Notes: a model not told the origin generated them from the sequence alone. DNA of 40,362 bases from Peptococcaceae bacterium (GCA_900759105.1 CAAETY010000003.1:1-40362); one strand, 5' to 3'; shown: positions 1-6,597, numbered from the stretch's first letter. A program made the numbers and translations.

Positions 1-16
1 GCCAGACCATTCAATA

Positions 17-59
17 CCCCTTAAGGGGTTACCACAAGAGAAAAGCCCTTATAGGGCTT
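17..59. repeat. Two tandem short palindromes
   Basis: A perfect 12-bp palindrome (CCCCTTAAGGGG, 17-28) is followed by a 7-bp-stem hairpin (AAGCCCT/AGGGCTT, 43-59). They lie directly before the terminator hairpin at 63-90, so three independent palindromes stand in a row with no coding sequence. A similar run of unrelated palindromes lies at the other end of the window (40275-40357). Function unknown. Confidence 0.6.
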
Positions 60-62
60 GCT

Positions 63-90
63 AAAACCACCGGTTCAACCGGTGGTTTTT
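63..90 (+). terminator. Rho-independent terminator of an upstream unit
   Basis: The stem AAAACCACCGG pairs with CCGGTGGTTTT across a TTCAA loop and ends in a T run. On the plus strand it would end a gene lying left of the window. The mirrored A tract lets it work weakly in the other direction as well. Confidence 0.75.
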
Positions 91-133
91 ATTTAGAACG
101 CTTTATTACGAGCTAAGCTATAATAATTGAAAA

Positions 134-162
134 ATGACGATAAGGTACTGAAGTGATATAAT
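134..162 (+). promoter_or_regulatory. Promoter for the ATP-grasp gene
   Basis: The -35-like ATGACG (134-139) and a perfect -10 TATAAT (157-162) are separated by 17 bp. The -10 is preceded by TG at the extended -10 position. Transcription would start near 169, inside the palindrome at 166-179. Confidence 0.6.
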
Positions 163-165
163 AGA

Positions 166-179
166 GAATATTAATATTC
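166..179. promoter_or_regulatory. 14-bp palindrome at the transcription start
   Basis: GAATATTAATATTC is a perfect palindrome sitting just after the -10 hexamer, where a repressor would block initiation. It is a candidate operator by position only; no regulator gene lies next to it. Confidence 0.35.
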
Positions 180-230
180 AATAAATAAGGGTGTGAAGTA
201 GTGAGAGCATTTGTTTAAGCTAAGAACGGT

Positions 231-926
231 ATGCCGATAGATTGCGATCATTTCAATGCAGCTTGTGGCTTTAAGGAGATGGGCTATGAGATTGTTTATT
301 TTTCGTCGTTCGCAGAACTAGAAGAAAGTAAGAAAGAGGATATTGTTGTTGGTTATATAGGCGTAGTGAATAAACGTCTAGGAGATTTTAATGTGAAAAT
401 TGAAGACATTGATTATCCGGTGTGTTTGGAAAAATTTCTTGGAAGGCGTATTTGGAATATGACTATTAATGAAGTTAGCGATAATCCGGACATATGGCCC
501 GTGTTTGTAAAACCTAAGACAAATAAGAAATTTTCAGGAAGAGTTATTCGCGGGGTAAGTGACCTTGTTGGATGCGGAAGTTGTTATGATAACGCAGAGG
601 TTACTTGTAGTGATGTACTGGACATTGTTTTGGAATATAGAGCGTTTGTGCGATATGGTCAAATTGTCGATGTAAGGCGATATCGTGGCGATTGGAAAAT
701 CTTTCCAGACAGTAAATTTATTGAACTGTGTGTGCAAGAATTTGTTGATGCACCTGCCGGCTATGCTATTGATTTCGGTGTTACTGTAGATGGGCAAACT
801 ATTCTTATTGAAGTAAACAATACTTGTTCTATCGGTTCCTATGGATTGTATTGCGTGGATTATGCGAAACTCATTTCAGCACGATGGTCGGAATTAATGG
901 ATACTGAGGATTTGTGTAATTTTTAA
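231..926 (+). CDS. ATP-grasp domain protein (R2K clade-like), N-terminus probably lost
   Basis: The 231-residue product has a core like the R2K ATP-grasp families: PVFVKPKTNKKFSGRV (residues 90-105) with the expected lysine strand, an acidic DFGV at 181-184, and the metal-binding-like ILIEVNN (191-197) near the C-terminus. Such proteins ligate or modify peptides and proteins with ATP; the substrate here is unknown. The ATG at 231 has no good ribosome site. A GTG at 201, preceded by AAGGG at a normal distance, is in the same frame and would give VRAFV, then a TAA stop (216-218), then AKNG leading straight into this ORF. The family usually begins with such a strand, so the real gene seems to have suffered a CAA to TAA type change. 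Translation from 231 may be weak or absent. It has its own promoter and is not in an operon. Family assignment is fairly sure; activity is doubtful. Confidence 0.7.
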   Translation: MPIDCDHFNAACGFKEMGYEIVYFSSFAELEESKKEDIVVGYIGVVNKRLGDFNVKIEDIDYPVCLEKFLGRRIWNMTINEVSDNPDIWPVFVKPKTNKKFSGRVIRGVSDLVGCGSCYDNAEVTCSDVLDIVLEYRAFVRYGQIVDVRRYRGDWKIFPDSKFIELCVQEFVDAPAGYAIDFGVTVDGQTILIEVNNTCSIGSYGLYCVDYAKLISARWSELMDTEDLCNF

Positions 927-932
927 AAGGCT

Positions 933-968
933 GCATTCAGTTGAATGCTTATCGTTTCGTGGTATAAG
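933..968 (+). promoter_or_regulatory. Weak hairpin and probable promoter for the flavodoxin gene
   Basis: GCATTCA/TGAATGC (933-948) forms a tight palindrome just after the ATP-grasp stop codon. It overlaps a -35-like TTGAAT (941-946), which is followed 16 bp later by TATAAG (963-968). The next gene starts at 1055. The promoter call is tentative. Confidence 0.35.
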
Positions 969-1054
969 TTGAAGATAAATGATGTTTTCGGATAGCTATT
1001 AGCTAGTCATCATTGGTCATGTGGGGTAGAATGTTTGCTAGGAGGGAATGAAAA

Positions 1055-1555
1055 ATGAGTAACGAATCATATTCTATTGTTTATAGTAGTACAACCGGTA
1101 ATACCAAACTTCTTGCCGATGCTATTCACGGGCATTTGCCGGAAGCAAAGTGTTGTTATTTTGGACCAACGGATGCCGGCGTGGTTGATAGTGAGATGGT
1201 GTACGTTGGCTTTTGGACCAATCAGGGTACTGCTGATGAGAAGACACTATCCTTCTTGAAAAATATAAAAGGGAAAAAAGTATTTTTGTTTGGTACTGCA
1301 GGTTTTAACGATGAGGCTTATTTTAAACAAATTATCGAAAACGTTAAGCAGGTTGTTACTACTGATAATGATGTTGTAGGTGCATTTATGTGCCAAGGAA
1401 AAATGCGTATGAGCGTGCGTGAACGCTATGTTTCGTTGAAGGAACAGGGTGCGATGCCAAATGCTGATGAAATGATTGCTAACTTTGATAAGGCACTCAG
1501 TCATCCGGATGAAGCTGATGTGGCAGCGTTGATTAATGCAATAGAAGCGGTGTAA
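1055..1555 (+). CDS. Flavodoxin family protein
   Basis: This 166-residue single-domain protein opens with the flavodoxin FMN-phosphate loop SSTTGNT (residues 11-17). It continues with YVGFWTNQGTAD (about 50-61) and LFGTAGF, which match the flavin-contacting loops of short flavodoxins. It would be a cytosolic FMN-binding electron carrier. The start is set by AGGAGG eight bases or so before ATG 1055. The size and the GFWTNQGTAD loop recall the BilS-type flavodoxins that accompany bilirubin reductase, but no bilirubin reductase gene is in the window, so a specific partner cannot be named. It appears to be monocistronic, with a terminator at 1572. Confidence 0.85.
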   Translation: MSNESYSIVYSSTTGNTKLLADAIHGHLPEAKCCYFGPTDAGVVDSEMVYVGFWTNQGTADEKTLSFLKNIKGKKVFLFGTAGFNDEAYFKQIIENVKQVVTTDNDVVGAFMCQGKMRMSVRERYVSLKEQGAMPNADEMIANFDKALSHPDEADVAALINAIEAV

Positions 1556-1571
1556 TAAGCGCTCAAAAGCT

Positions 1572-1607
1572 GACAAGGTAATGTAGATGCGTTGCCTTGT
1601 CTATTTT
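1572..1607 (+). terminator. Terminator after the flavodoxin gene
   Basis: GACAAGGTAA (1572-1581) pairs with TTGCCTTGTC (1592-1601) with a small bulge, followed by TATTTTTAT. Confidence 0.6.
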
Positions 1608-1706
1608 TATGTCTTGAAATCTGTGTAGTCTGCTGTGTTATGATATGATTAGAAAAATGATTTTTTGTTAATATTAAATGTGTTGCTGATTATGGGAGAT
1701 GACAAG

Positions 1707-1949
1707 ATGACCGAACAACAACTTAGAGAAGAAATCGTGAAAAGGCTTGTGGAAATTCATAGAAATAAAACTTTTGTGATGGGCATTCTTTGTGCCTTAA
1801 CCAGTGAAGCACAGTGCCAAGCTTTTTATGATTATCTTGAAAGTGATGTCAATGTGGATATGCTTTCTCCGGATGAATTGATGACTAGAGCGCTGAGCAT
1901 TGCGAATTTGGATTTAACCAAGGGTGAAGAGAAAAAACATCATCATTAA
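1707..1949 (+). CDS. Small protein of unknown function
   Basis: An 80-residue, largely helical protein that I do not recognise. ATG 1707 is chosen because GGGAG (1694-1698) lies eight bases upstream; longer in-frame starts (TTG 1665, ATG 1692) lack a ribosome site. It has an amphipathic N-terminal helix (EEIVKRLVEI), a middle stretch with two cysteines (CALTSEAQC) and a charged tail ending KKHHH. No signal peptide or membrane segment is seen. A possible extended -10 (TGTTATGAT, 1636-1644) lies upstream. No convincing terminator follows. The neighbours are a flavodoxin and an Fe-S sensor module, but nothing ties it to either. Confidence 0.65.
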   Translation: MTEQQLREEIVKRLVEIHRNKTFVMGILCALTSEAQCQAFYDYLESDVNVDMLSPDELMTRALSIANLDLTKGEEKKHHH

Positions 1950-2048
1950 TACGCTAGAACAACGGCCCGGACATGTCGTAAAAAGGTCTTTTTTGTGTGT
2001 GAATAATTATTGTTGTAAGCTATTAATGACATTGTTCAGTATGTGCAT

Positions 2049-2086
2049 ATTTACCAACACAAATAGTGAGAATTATGGTAAAATAT
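2049..2086 (+). promoter_or_regulatory. Extended -10 promoter with overlapping inverted repeat
   Basis: TGGTAAAAT (2076-2084) matches an extended -10 (TG-N-TAAAAT). Its left part, TGGTAAA, is the reverse complement of TTTACCA at 2051-2057, giving arms 19 bp apart. No good -35 is visible, which is typical of an activator- or extended -10-dependent promoter. It would serve the [2Fe-2S]/hydrogenase-like/phosphatase operon starting at 2150. Confidence 0.4.
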
Positions 2087-2149
2087 AGAAAATATTCTAA
2101 CAATCTTTATGTTGGATTGATAATCAGTCAAAATGAAGAAGGTGGCAGT

Positions 2150-2398
2150 ATGTCTATAGAAATAAAAGTTTGCATGGGCAGTGCGTGTCATATTAAAGGG
2201 GCGCCAAAGATTGCCCAAGCGTTTGACGAGGAACTCAGGGCTCGTGGACTTGATGAGCACGTGAAATTAATGGGAAGCTTCTGTCGCAAGATGTGCATTG
2301 ACGGCGTAAATGTAGAGGTCAATAATGTGCTCTATTCTCATGTAACCGTAGATGATGTGAAGCGACTTGTTGATATAGCAATGGGGGTAGAAGTATGA
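2150..2398 (+). CDS. Thioredoxin-like [2Fe-2S] ferredoxin (NuoE/HndA-like)
   Basis: This 82-residue protein has the thioredoxin-fold [2Fe-2S] cysteine pattern C8-x4-C13 and C45-x3-C49 (VCMGSACH and FCRKMC). The same domain is found in NuoE and in the small subunits of electron-bifurcating hydrogenases. ATG 2150 is taken as the start because GAAGGTGG lies a proper distance upstream and the fold begins at once; an in-frame ATG at 2066 would add residues without family support. Its stop overlaps the start of the next gene (ATGA at 2395-2398), implying translational coupling and joint function. It probably passes electrons to or from the hydrogenase-like protein. Confidence 0.85.
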   Translation: MSIEIKVCMGSACHIKGAPKIAQAFDEELRARGLDEHVKLMGSFCRKMCIDGVNVEVNNVLYSHVTVDDVKRLVDIAMGVEV

Positions 2399-4098
2399 AA
2401 CATTTTCCATTTCCAATCGTCAATAAAGATAACTCCAGTTGTTTGGACTGCTATCGTTGTTTGAGAAAATGTCCGCTGGAAGCTATTGAGTTTTCCTCTG
2501 GCCGCGCACGTATTATTACTGAATCCTGCGTTGTGTGCGGTGAATGTATTAAGGAATGTCCACAAAAAACCAAACGTATTATCAGTGATATGGATTTTGT
2601 AGTGAAAGCATTGAACGAAAAAACTCCATTGGTATTGAGTTTGGGGGAAGTGGCGCTTTTATCTGTGAAAATGCCAATTTATGAATTAGCGCAAAAGGCG
2701 TACAATATAGGCTTTGACTATATTGAAGAAAGTGACATTCTTGAAGAAGATGTTATTCATGAGATTAAAGAGCATGTTCGTTGCAAACCGGACCTAGTAT
2801 TATCAAGTCATTGCCCCGTTATTGTGAATTTGGTAGAACAGCATTATCCGCAATGGCTGGATAATTTGCTTCCTATTGCAAGCTTGGCTTCTATGCATGC
2901 GAAGGACTTAAAGACAAGATATCCTAACCATTTGGTGGTTCATGCCTCTGCATGCCCGGCAGAGTTTTATAACCGCCAAAATGACAAGGATATCGATTAT
3001 TTGATTACTTTATCCGAATTGGAACGTATCATTCGCTTTACCCCGGCTTATCGTGATTCAGAAGAGGCAACAGAACCATACTATCTAGAATTCCAAGGGG
3101 GCTATGGACTTTCGATTGTAGGGAATGTGTCTGCACGCTTGATTGAAGATGGTGTTTGTGCACGCGATGCAATTGAATGGTATTCGGGATTGGATGAATG
3201 CATTAATATTTTGAAGCAAAAAGATGAAAATTTGTGTAGAAATGTAGAGTTTCTGGAATTGATGGCTTGTAGCAGCGGTTGCGTCAATAGTATTGATGTT
3301 CATAACCCGGATAGTGTTTTTGGCCGCTGCTTGAATATTAAACAATACAATGCAGATCGTGTGTATTTACCATCATATAAAATGTCGATACCACCGACTG
3401 AGGTAACCTTTGATAATCGTCTGTTTGTTAAAGAAAAACCGGATGCCGCTGCAGTGCGTGCAGAAATGGATATTTGTTTTAAAGATACTACAGCCAAACA
3501 GCTTAATTGTGGTGCGTGTGGATATGACTCTTGTTATGCCAAGAGTGCGGCAGTTGTTCGTGGAGAAGCCGAACGCGACATGTGCATTAGTTACATGAAG
3601 GCAAAGGCAGAGTCCTTTGCAAATTCTGTAGTTAACAATATTCAGAGTGGGATTTTGGTTTTCGATAAAGACACGACCATACTTCAATTAAACCCATATT
3701 TGAAAAAAATGTTTGAACCATACGCTTTAGATGTGGGCGTGAAAATTTCGGATTATTTTGATGTGAGTTATATGCGTAAAACCATTGAAAATGGTGAAAT
3801 TATAAAAAATATCCGTCTTGCTTATAAGGAACTGGGTTTATGGACGCAACAAACCATTCAGCCGCTCGATAGCGAGAGCTTTGTAGCGTTTATTGTTGAT
3901 ATTACCGAACGCGAAAAGCAGCGCGAACAATTTAATAAGGTTAAGAGCGAATTGCTTGTAAATGCAAATCAGGTTATTGATGAACAGATGCGTACGGCTC
4001 AAGAAATTGCAAGTCGTTTGGGTGAAACAACCGCAGCTACAAAGATAACCCTTTTGAAACTGATTCAAGAATTTGAAAGGGAGAAGGAGTTGAGCTAA
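2395..4098 (+). CDS. FeFe-hydrogenase-like Fe-S protein with PAS domain (sensory HydS type)
   Basis: This 567-residue protein has four parts. A 2x[4Fe-4S] ferredoxin domain carries C16, C19, C22, C26 and C45, C48, C51, C55. A compact FeFe-hydrogenase large-subunit C-terminal domain spans about 75-330. A four-cysteine Fe-S domain carries C372, C375, C380 and C397 (NCGACGYDSC). A PAS domain spans about 408-505, followed by a helical tail. The four H-cluster cysteine positions are kept: C140 in SSHCP, C187 in SACPAEF, C292 and C296 in MACSSGC. However, the proton-transfer cysteine of the usual TSCCP motif is His139, and the lysines after C187 are lost. This fits a sensory rather than catalytic role, as proposed for the PAS-containing hydrogenase groups. 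It lies between a [2Fe-2S] protein and a PP2C phosphatase, so a redox or H2 signal passed to the phosphatase is the likely theme. Domains are sure; function is inferred. Confidence 0.85.
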   Translation: MKHFPFPIVNKDNSSCLDCYRCLRKCPLEAIEFSSGRARIITESCVVCGECIKECPQKTKRIISDMDFVVKALNEKTPLVLSLGEVALLSVKMPIYELAQKAYNIGFDYIEESDILEEDVIHEIKEHVRCKPDLVLSSHCPVIVNLVEQHYPQWLDNLLPIASLASMHAKDLKTRYPNHLVVHASACPAEFYNRQNDKDIDYLITLSELERIIRFTPAYRDSEEATEPYYLEFQGGYGLSIVGNVSARLIEDGVCARDAIEWYSGLDECINILKQKDENLCRNVEFLELMACSSGCVNSIDVHNPDSVFGRCLNIKQYNADRVYLPSYKMSIPPTEVTFDNRLFVKEKPDAAAVRAEMDICFKDTTAKQLNCGACGYDSCYAKSAAVVRGEAERDMCISYMKAKAESFANSVVNNIQSGILVFDKDTTILQLNPYLKKMFEPYALDVGVKISDYFDVSYMRKTIENGEIIKNIRLAYKELGLWTQQTIQPLDSESFVAFIVDITEREKQREQFNKVKSELLVNANQVIDEQMRTAQEIASRLGETTAATKITLLKLIQEFEREKELS

Positions 4099-4099
4099 T

Positions 4100-5245
4100 A
4101 TGTCTGCAATTATTGGTGAAGTTGGCATTGCTCAACTGAAGCATCATGGTGAAGAGTTGTGTGGGGATACAGTAGAAATTATTCGAAACCCCGATGAAAC
4201 GGTAGTTGTGCTTTCTGATGGTTTGGGAAGCGGTGTTAAGGCAAATATTTTAAGTTCATTGACAGCCAAAATTTGCTCAAAAATGATAGCTGCCAATATT
4301 ACCCTTGAAGACACTGTTGCAACGCTGGTCAATACACTGCCGACTTGTTCAGAGCGTGGCGTAGCCTACTCAACGTTTTCGATTATGCGCCTGTACAACA
4401 ACGGGGTGCTTTATATGGTGGATTTTGATGGATGCCCAATGATTCGAATCACCAAGGATAAAAAAATTTCCGCCATTGAAACAAATCAATCGGAAACCAA
4501 TGGTAAGGTTATTAATGAAAGTAGTTTTCGTGTAGAAGCGGGCGAAACCATCGTTATTGTAAGTGATGGTGTCGTGCAAGCCGGACTGGGCGAAATGTTG
4601 CCATTTGGTTTAGGCACAGACGGTTTGATTGATACATTGGAACGCTTTGTGGACTTGAATGCCAATGTACAGACAATCGCATGGCAAATTGTTAATATCT
4701 GCAAGAGTTATTATCTTGGTGAACCGGGTGATGATACCACAGCTGTGGTGGTACGCTTAAAAGAAGAGCAAAAAATGTGCATTATGACGGGTCCGCCGGT
4801 GCATATGGAAGATGATGTGCGAATGGTAGCACGTTTTGAGGCGTTCGATGGCATCAAGGTAATTTGTGGAGGAACAACCGCACAGATTTATGCCCGTGAG
4901 ACTGATAAAAAAGTTATGTCTGAGTTTAAGTATGTCAATAAAAAAATTCCGCCGATTTCATATATCGAAGGCGTCGATTTAGTGACAGAAGGGATTATTA
5001 CCTTATCTGCAGTAAAGCGTATGCTCGATGACCAGGAACTTCAAAGTGGTGAAGATGGTGCATCATTACTTCTTAATAAGATTCTTGAAAGTGACCGCAT
5101 CGTTTTTTTGCAAGGGATGCAACGTAATATTGCGATGAAAGATAATTTGCCATTGGATTTAGATTTGCGTGATGTGATTGTAGAAAAACTTGCGGTTAAG
5201 CTTCGAAGCATCGGTAAAGTAGTTGAAATTGTGAGATATGATTAA
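4100..5245 (+). CDS. SpoIIE/PP2C family serine phosphatase with extra C-terminal domain
   Basis: Residues 1-220 of this 381-residue protein form a SpoIIE-type PP2C domain. The metal-binding acidic motifs are LSDGLGSG (D40), VSDGV (D156) and GDDTTA (D211/D212). Such enzymes remove phosphate from serine or threonine of partner proteins, often anti-sigma-factor antagonists. The last 150 residues form a second domain (GPPVHMEDD to the end) that I do not recognise. The gene begins one base after the hydrogenase-like gene with GAAGGAG upstream, so it is co-translated with its likely input sensor. No kinase or anti-sigma factor gene is nearby, so its target is not visible. Confidence 0.85.
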   Translation: MSAIIGEVGIAQLKHHGEELCGDTVEIIRNPDETVVVLSDGLGSGVKANILSSLTAKICSKMIAANITLEDTVATLVNTLPTCSERGVAYSTFSIMRLYNNGVLYMVDFDGCPMIRITKDKKISAIETNQSETNGKVINESSFRVEAGETIVIVSDGVVQAGLGEMLPFGLGTDGLIDTLERFVDLNANVQTIAWQIVNICKSYYLGEPGDDTTAVVVRLKEEQKMCIMTGPPVHMEDDVRMVARFEAFDGIKVICGGTTAQIYARETDKKVMSEFKYVNKKIPPISYIEGVDLVTEGIITLSAVKRMLDDQELQSGEDGASLLLNKILESDRIVFLQGMQRNIAMKDNLPLDLDLRDVIVEKLAVKLRSIGKVVEIVRYD

Positions 5246-5247
5246 AA

Positions 5248-5283
5248 AATAGCCCATACTCGTTGTTCGAGTATGGGCTATTT
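5248..5283. terminator. Bidirectional terminator between convergent genes
   Basis: A 15-bp perfect stem, AATAGCCCATACTCG (5248-5262) with CGAGTATGGGCTATT (5268-5282). A run of A on its left gives a U tract for minus-strand transcripts from the ECF gene; the plus-strand tail is short. Confidence 0.75.
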
Positions 5284-5294
5284 GGATACATGAG

Positions 5295-5329
5295 GTAGTC
5301 ACTTGTTGCAAGTGGCTGCTTTTTTTATT
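5295..5329 (+). terminator. Second plus-strand terminator after the phosphatase gene
   Basis: GTAGTCACTTG (5295-5305) pairs with CAAGTGGCTGC (5309-5319) including two G-T pairs, then seven T. Together with the hairpin at 5248 it forms a tandem stop for the sensor operon. Confidence 0.7.
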
Positions 5330-5334
5330 TAGCT

Positions 5335-5865
5335 TTAGCGATGTGTTGCCATGACTTGTTTAACATTTGGTATGGCAGTTAAAACCGGAGAAAGTACCAA
5401 CGCAATAATGAGGCCACTAATACCTTGAATGACGTTGGCTGGAATACTTGCAGTTGCACCAAGACCATAAATGAAATACTCAAAGATAAAATACCCACCA
5501 CAAACAAGAATGATGTCAAATACACCGCCGGCAATGACGCCCATAAGATGCCCTTTTGTGGTGTCAGGGAGTCGTTGAGCAACTTTGGCTGTACAGAATG
5601 CGATGAGTCCTTTAATAATAAAGGTTGCTGGTACATAAAGAAAATAGCCACCAAAGAGATCTGCTGCGCAAGAACCAAGCCCGGCAGCCAAGAAACCATA
5701 ACGTGGACCAAGAATTAAGCCGCACAAAATAACAATGGCATCGCCGGGATGAATATAACCACTGGTAGCTGGTGTGGGAATGCGAATAACCATCGTTGCT
5801 ACACAGGCAAGCGCAGCAAAAAGCGCTGTTAAAACAATTTCGCGGGTACTGATTTTAGATGACAA
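5335..5865 (-). CDS. ECF transporter S component
   Basis: This is a membrane protein of 176 residues with about six hydrophobic segments and the ECF S-component layout: an N-terminal TALFAALACVAT helix, then the conserved GYIHPGDAIVILCGLILGP segment and a GLGSCAADLFGGYFLY loop. S components bind a vitamin or its precursor and join a shared EcfA/EcfA'/EcfT module, which is not in this window. The sequence resembles the broad PF07155-type group, so the substrate cannot be read. TTG 5865 is taken as start because AAGGAG lies eight bases before it; a GTG at 5874 would overlap the ribosome site. It is transcribed alone. Confidence 0.85.
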   Translation of the reverse strand: MSSKISTREIVLTALFAALACVATMVIRIPTPATSGYIHPGDAIVILCGLILGPRYGFLAAGLGSCAADLFGGYFLYVPATFIIKGLIAFCTAKVAQRLPDTTKGHLMGVIAGGVFDIILVCGGYFIFEYFIYGLGATASIPANVIQGISGLIIALVLSPVLTAIPNVKQVMATHR

Positions 5866-5920
5866 AATAATCACTCCTTAAAGTTTCTGTATTTCATCAT
5901 AAGACATTGCTGATACTATT

Positions 5921-5949
5921 AAAATATCCACTTTTTAAAATATTAACAA
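5921..5949 (-). promoter_or_regulatory. Promoter for the ECF S-component gene
   Basis: On the minus strand, TTGTTA (5949-5944) and TATTTT (5926-5921) are 17 bp apart. The -35 overlaps the inner end of the inverted repeat at 5945-5986. Confidence 0.45.
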
Positions 5950-5986
5950 GGTCAGCTCATGCCAGTTTTCCACAACTGACCTTGTT
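5945..5986. promoter_or_regulatory. 11-bp inverted repeat upstream of the ECF gene
   Basis: AACAAGGTCAG (5945-5955) and CTGACCTTGTT (5976-5986) are perfect complements 20 bp apart. There is no T run on either side, so it is not an ordinary terminator. It overlaps the predicted -35 of the ECF gene, which fits an operator for vitamin-responsive control. It lies upstream of the predicted start site, so a riboswitch is unlikely. Confidence 0.4.
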
Positions 5987-6073
5987 TGAATGTCTTGAAA
6001 CAAGCTTTTTGTTGTAACCAGAAATAGTTATGACTGAGTATGTGACTGGTTCCTATAGATTATTCTTTGCTTC

Positions 6074-6107
6074 AAAAAGAAAAACACGCCAACGCGTGGC
6101 GTGTTTT
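6074..6107 (-). terminator. Terminator of the NifX-like gene
   Basis: AAAACACGCCA (6081-6091) pairs with TGGCGTGTTTT (6097-6107). Read on the minus strand it is followed by TTTTTCTTTTT. Confidence 0.85.
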
Positions 6108-6113
6108 GTGACA

Positions 6114-6467
6114 TTAATGATGGTCGCATTCGTGATGGTCGCAAGTAATCTGGTTATCAACGAGTTTTCCTGCTAAATAATCAGCGATAACATCTTCGAT
6201 AGGGCCTTTGCAACCGCGAATAACTTTGATGCCGTTATTGCGGAGTACAGTGAGTGCACCGTCACCCATGTTCCCGGCTAACAGCAAGCGAATACCCATT
6301 CTAGCCATGGTTGGTGCGATGTCAGATTTGCAGCCGCAGCCCTCTGGAGAAGGCAATGATTCGGTAGCAATAACTTTGCCGTTTTCTACGGTGATAACGG
6401 TGTAATGGTCACAGTGACCAAAATGGTCGTCGATTTTTCCATCTCTGGTTGGTAATGCAATTAACAT
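6114..6467 (-). CDS. NifX/NifB-type iron-molybdenum cofactor binding-domain protein
   Basis: This 117-residue protein has the dinitrogenase FeMo-cofactor domain fold: MLIALPTRDGKIDDHFGHC at the start, GCGCKSDIAP (43-52) and LLLAGNMGDGAL. These stand-alone domains occur in many anaerobes without nitrogenase and are thought to bind or carry metal clusters; no nif gene is near. The tail TCDHHECDHH (108-117) is rich in Cys and His and looks like an added metal site. ATG 6467 follows AGGAGGG at eight bases. It is a single-gene unit with its own promoter (6492-6520) and terminator. Confidence 0.85.
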   Translation of the reverse strand: MLIALPTRDGKIDDHFGHCDHYTVITVENGKVIATESLPSPEGCGCKSDIAPTMARMGIRLLLAGNMGDGALTVLRNNGIKVIRGCKGPIEDVIADYLAGKLVDNQITCDHHECDHH

Positions 6468-6491
6468 TGAGAATACCCTCCTTCCAAACGC

Positions 6492-6520
6492 ATTATACCC
6501 GAGAGTGGAGCCAATGTACA
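6492..6520 (-). promoter_or_regulatory. Promoter for the NifX-like gene
   Basis: Minus-strand TGTACA (6520-6515) and a perfect TATAAT (6497-6492) are 17 bp apart, with the start codon about 20 bp beyond the expected transcription start. Confidence 0.65.
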
Positions 6521-6534
6521 GGGCTTTCTATCGC

Positions 6535-6563
6535 TTGCGCCACCTACTGTTGTCGTGTAAAAT
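6535..6563 (+). promoter_or_regulatory. Promoter for the rnc operon
   Basis: TTGCGC (6535-6540) and TAAAAT (6558-6563) are 17 bp apart and diverge from the NifX-like promoter. The first gene starts at 6598. Confidence 0.45.
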
Positions 6564-6597
6564 ACTTGTATATGTGTATGAGTGAGGAGTGGGTAGA

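Noticed and set aside
1..90. CRISPR-like repeat array at the left end
   Set aside because: The hairpins have different sequences and there are no equal spacers; no cas genes are present.
1975..2010. Terminator after the small unknown gene
   Set aside because: A T run (AAAAAGGTCTTTTTT) is present but no stable GC-rich stem could be drawn.
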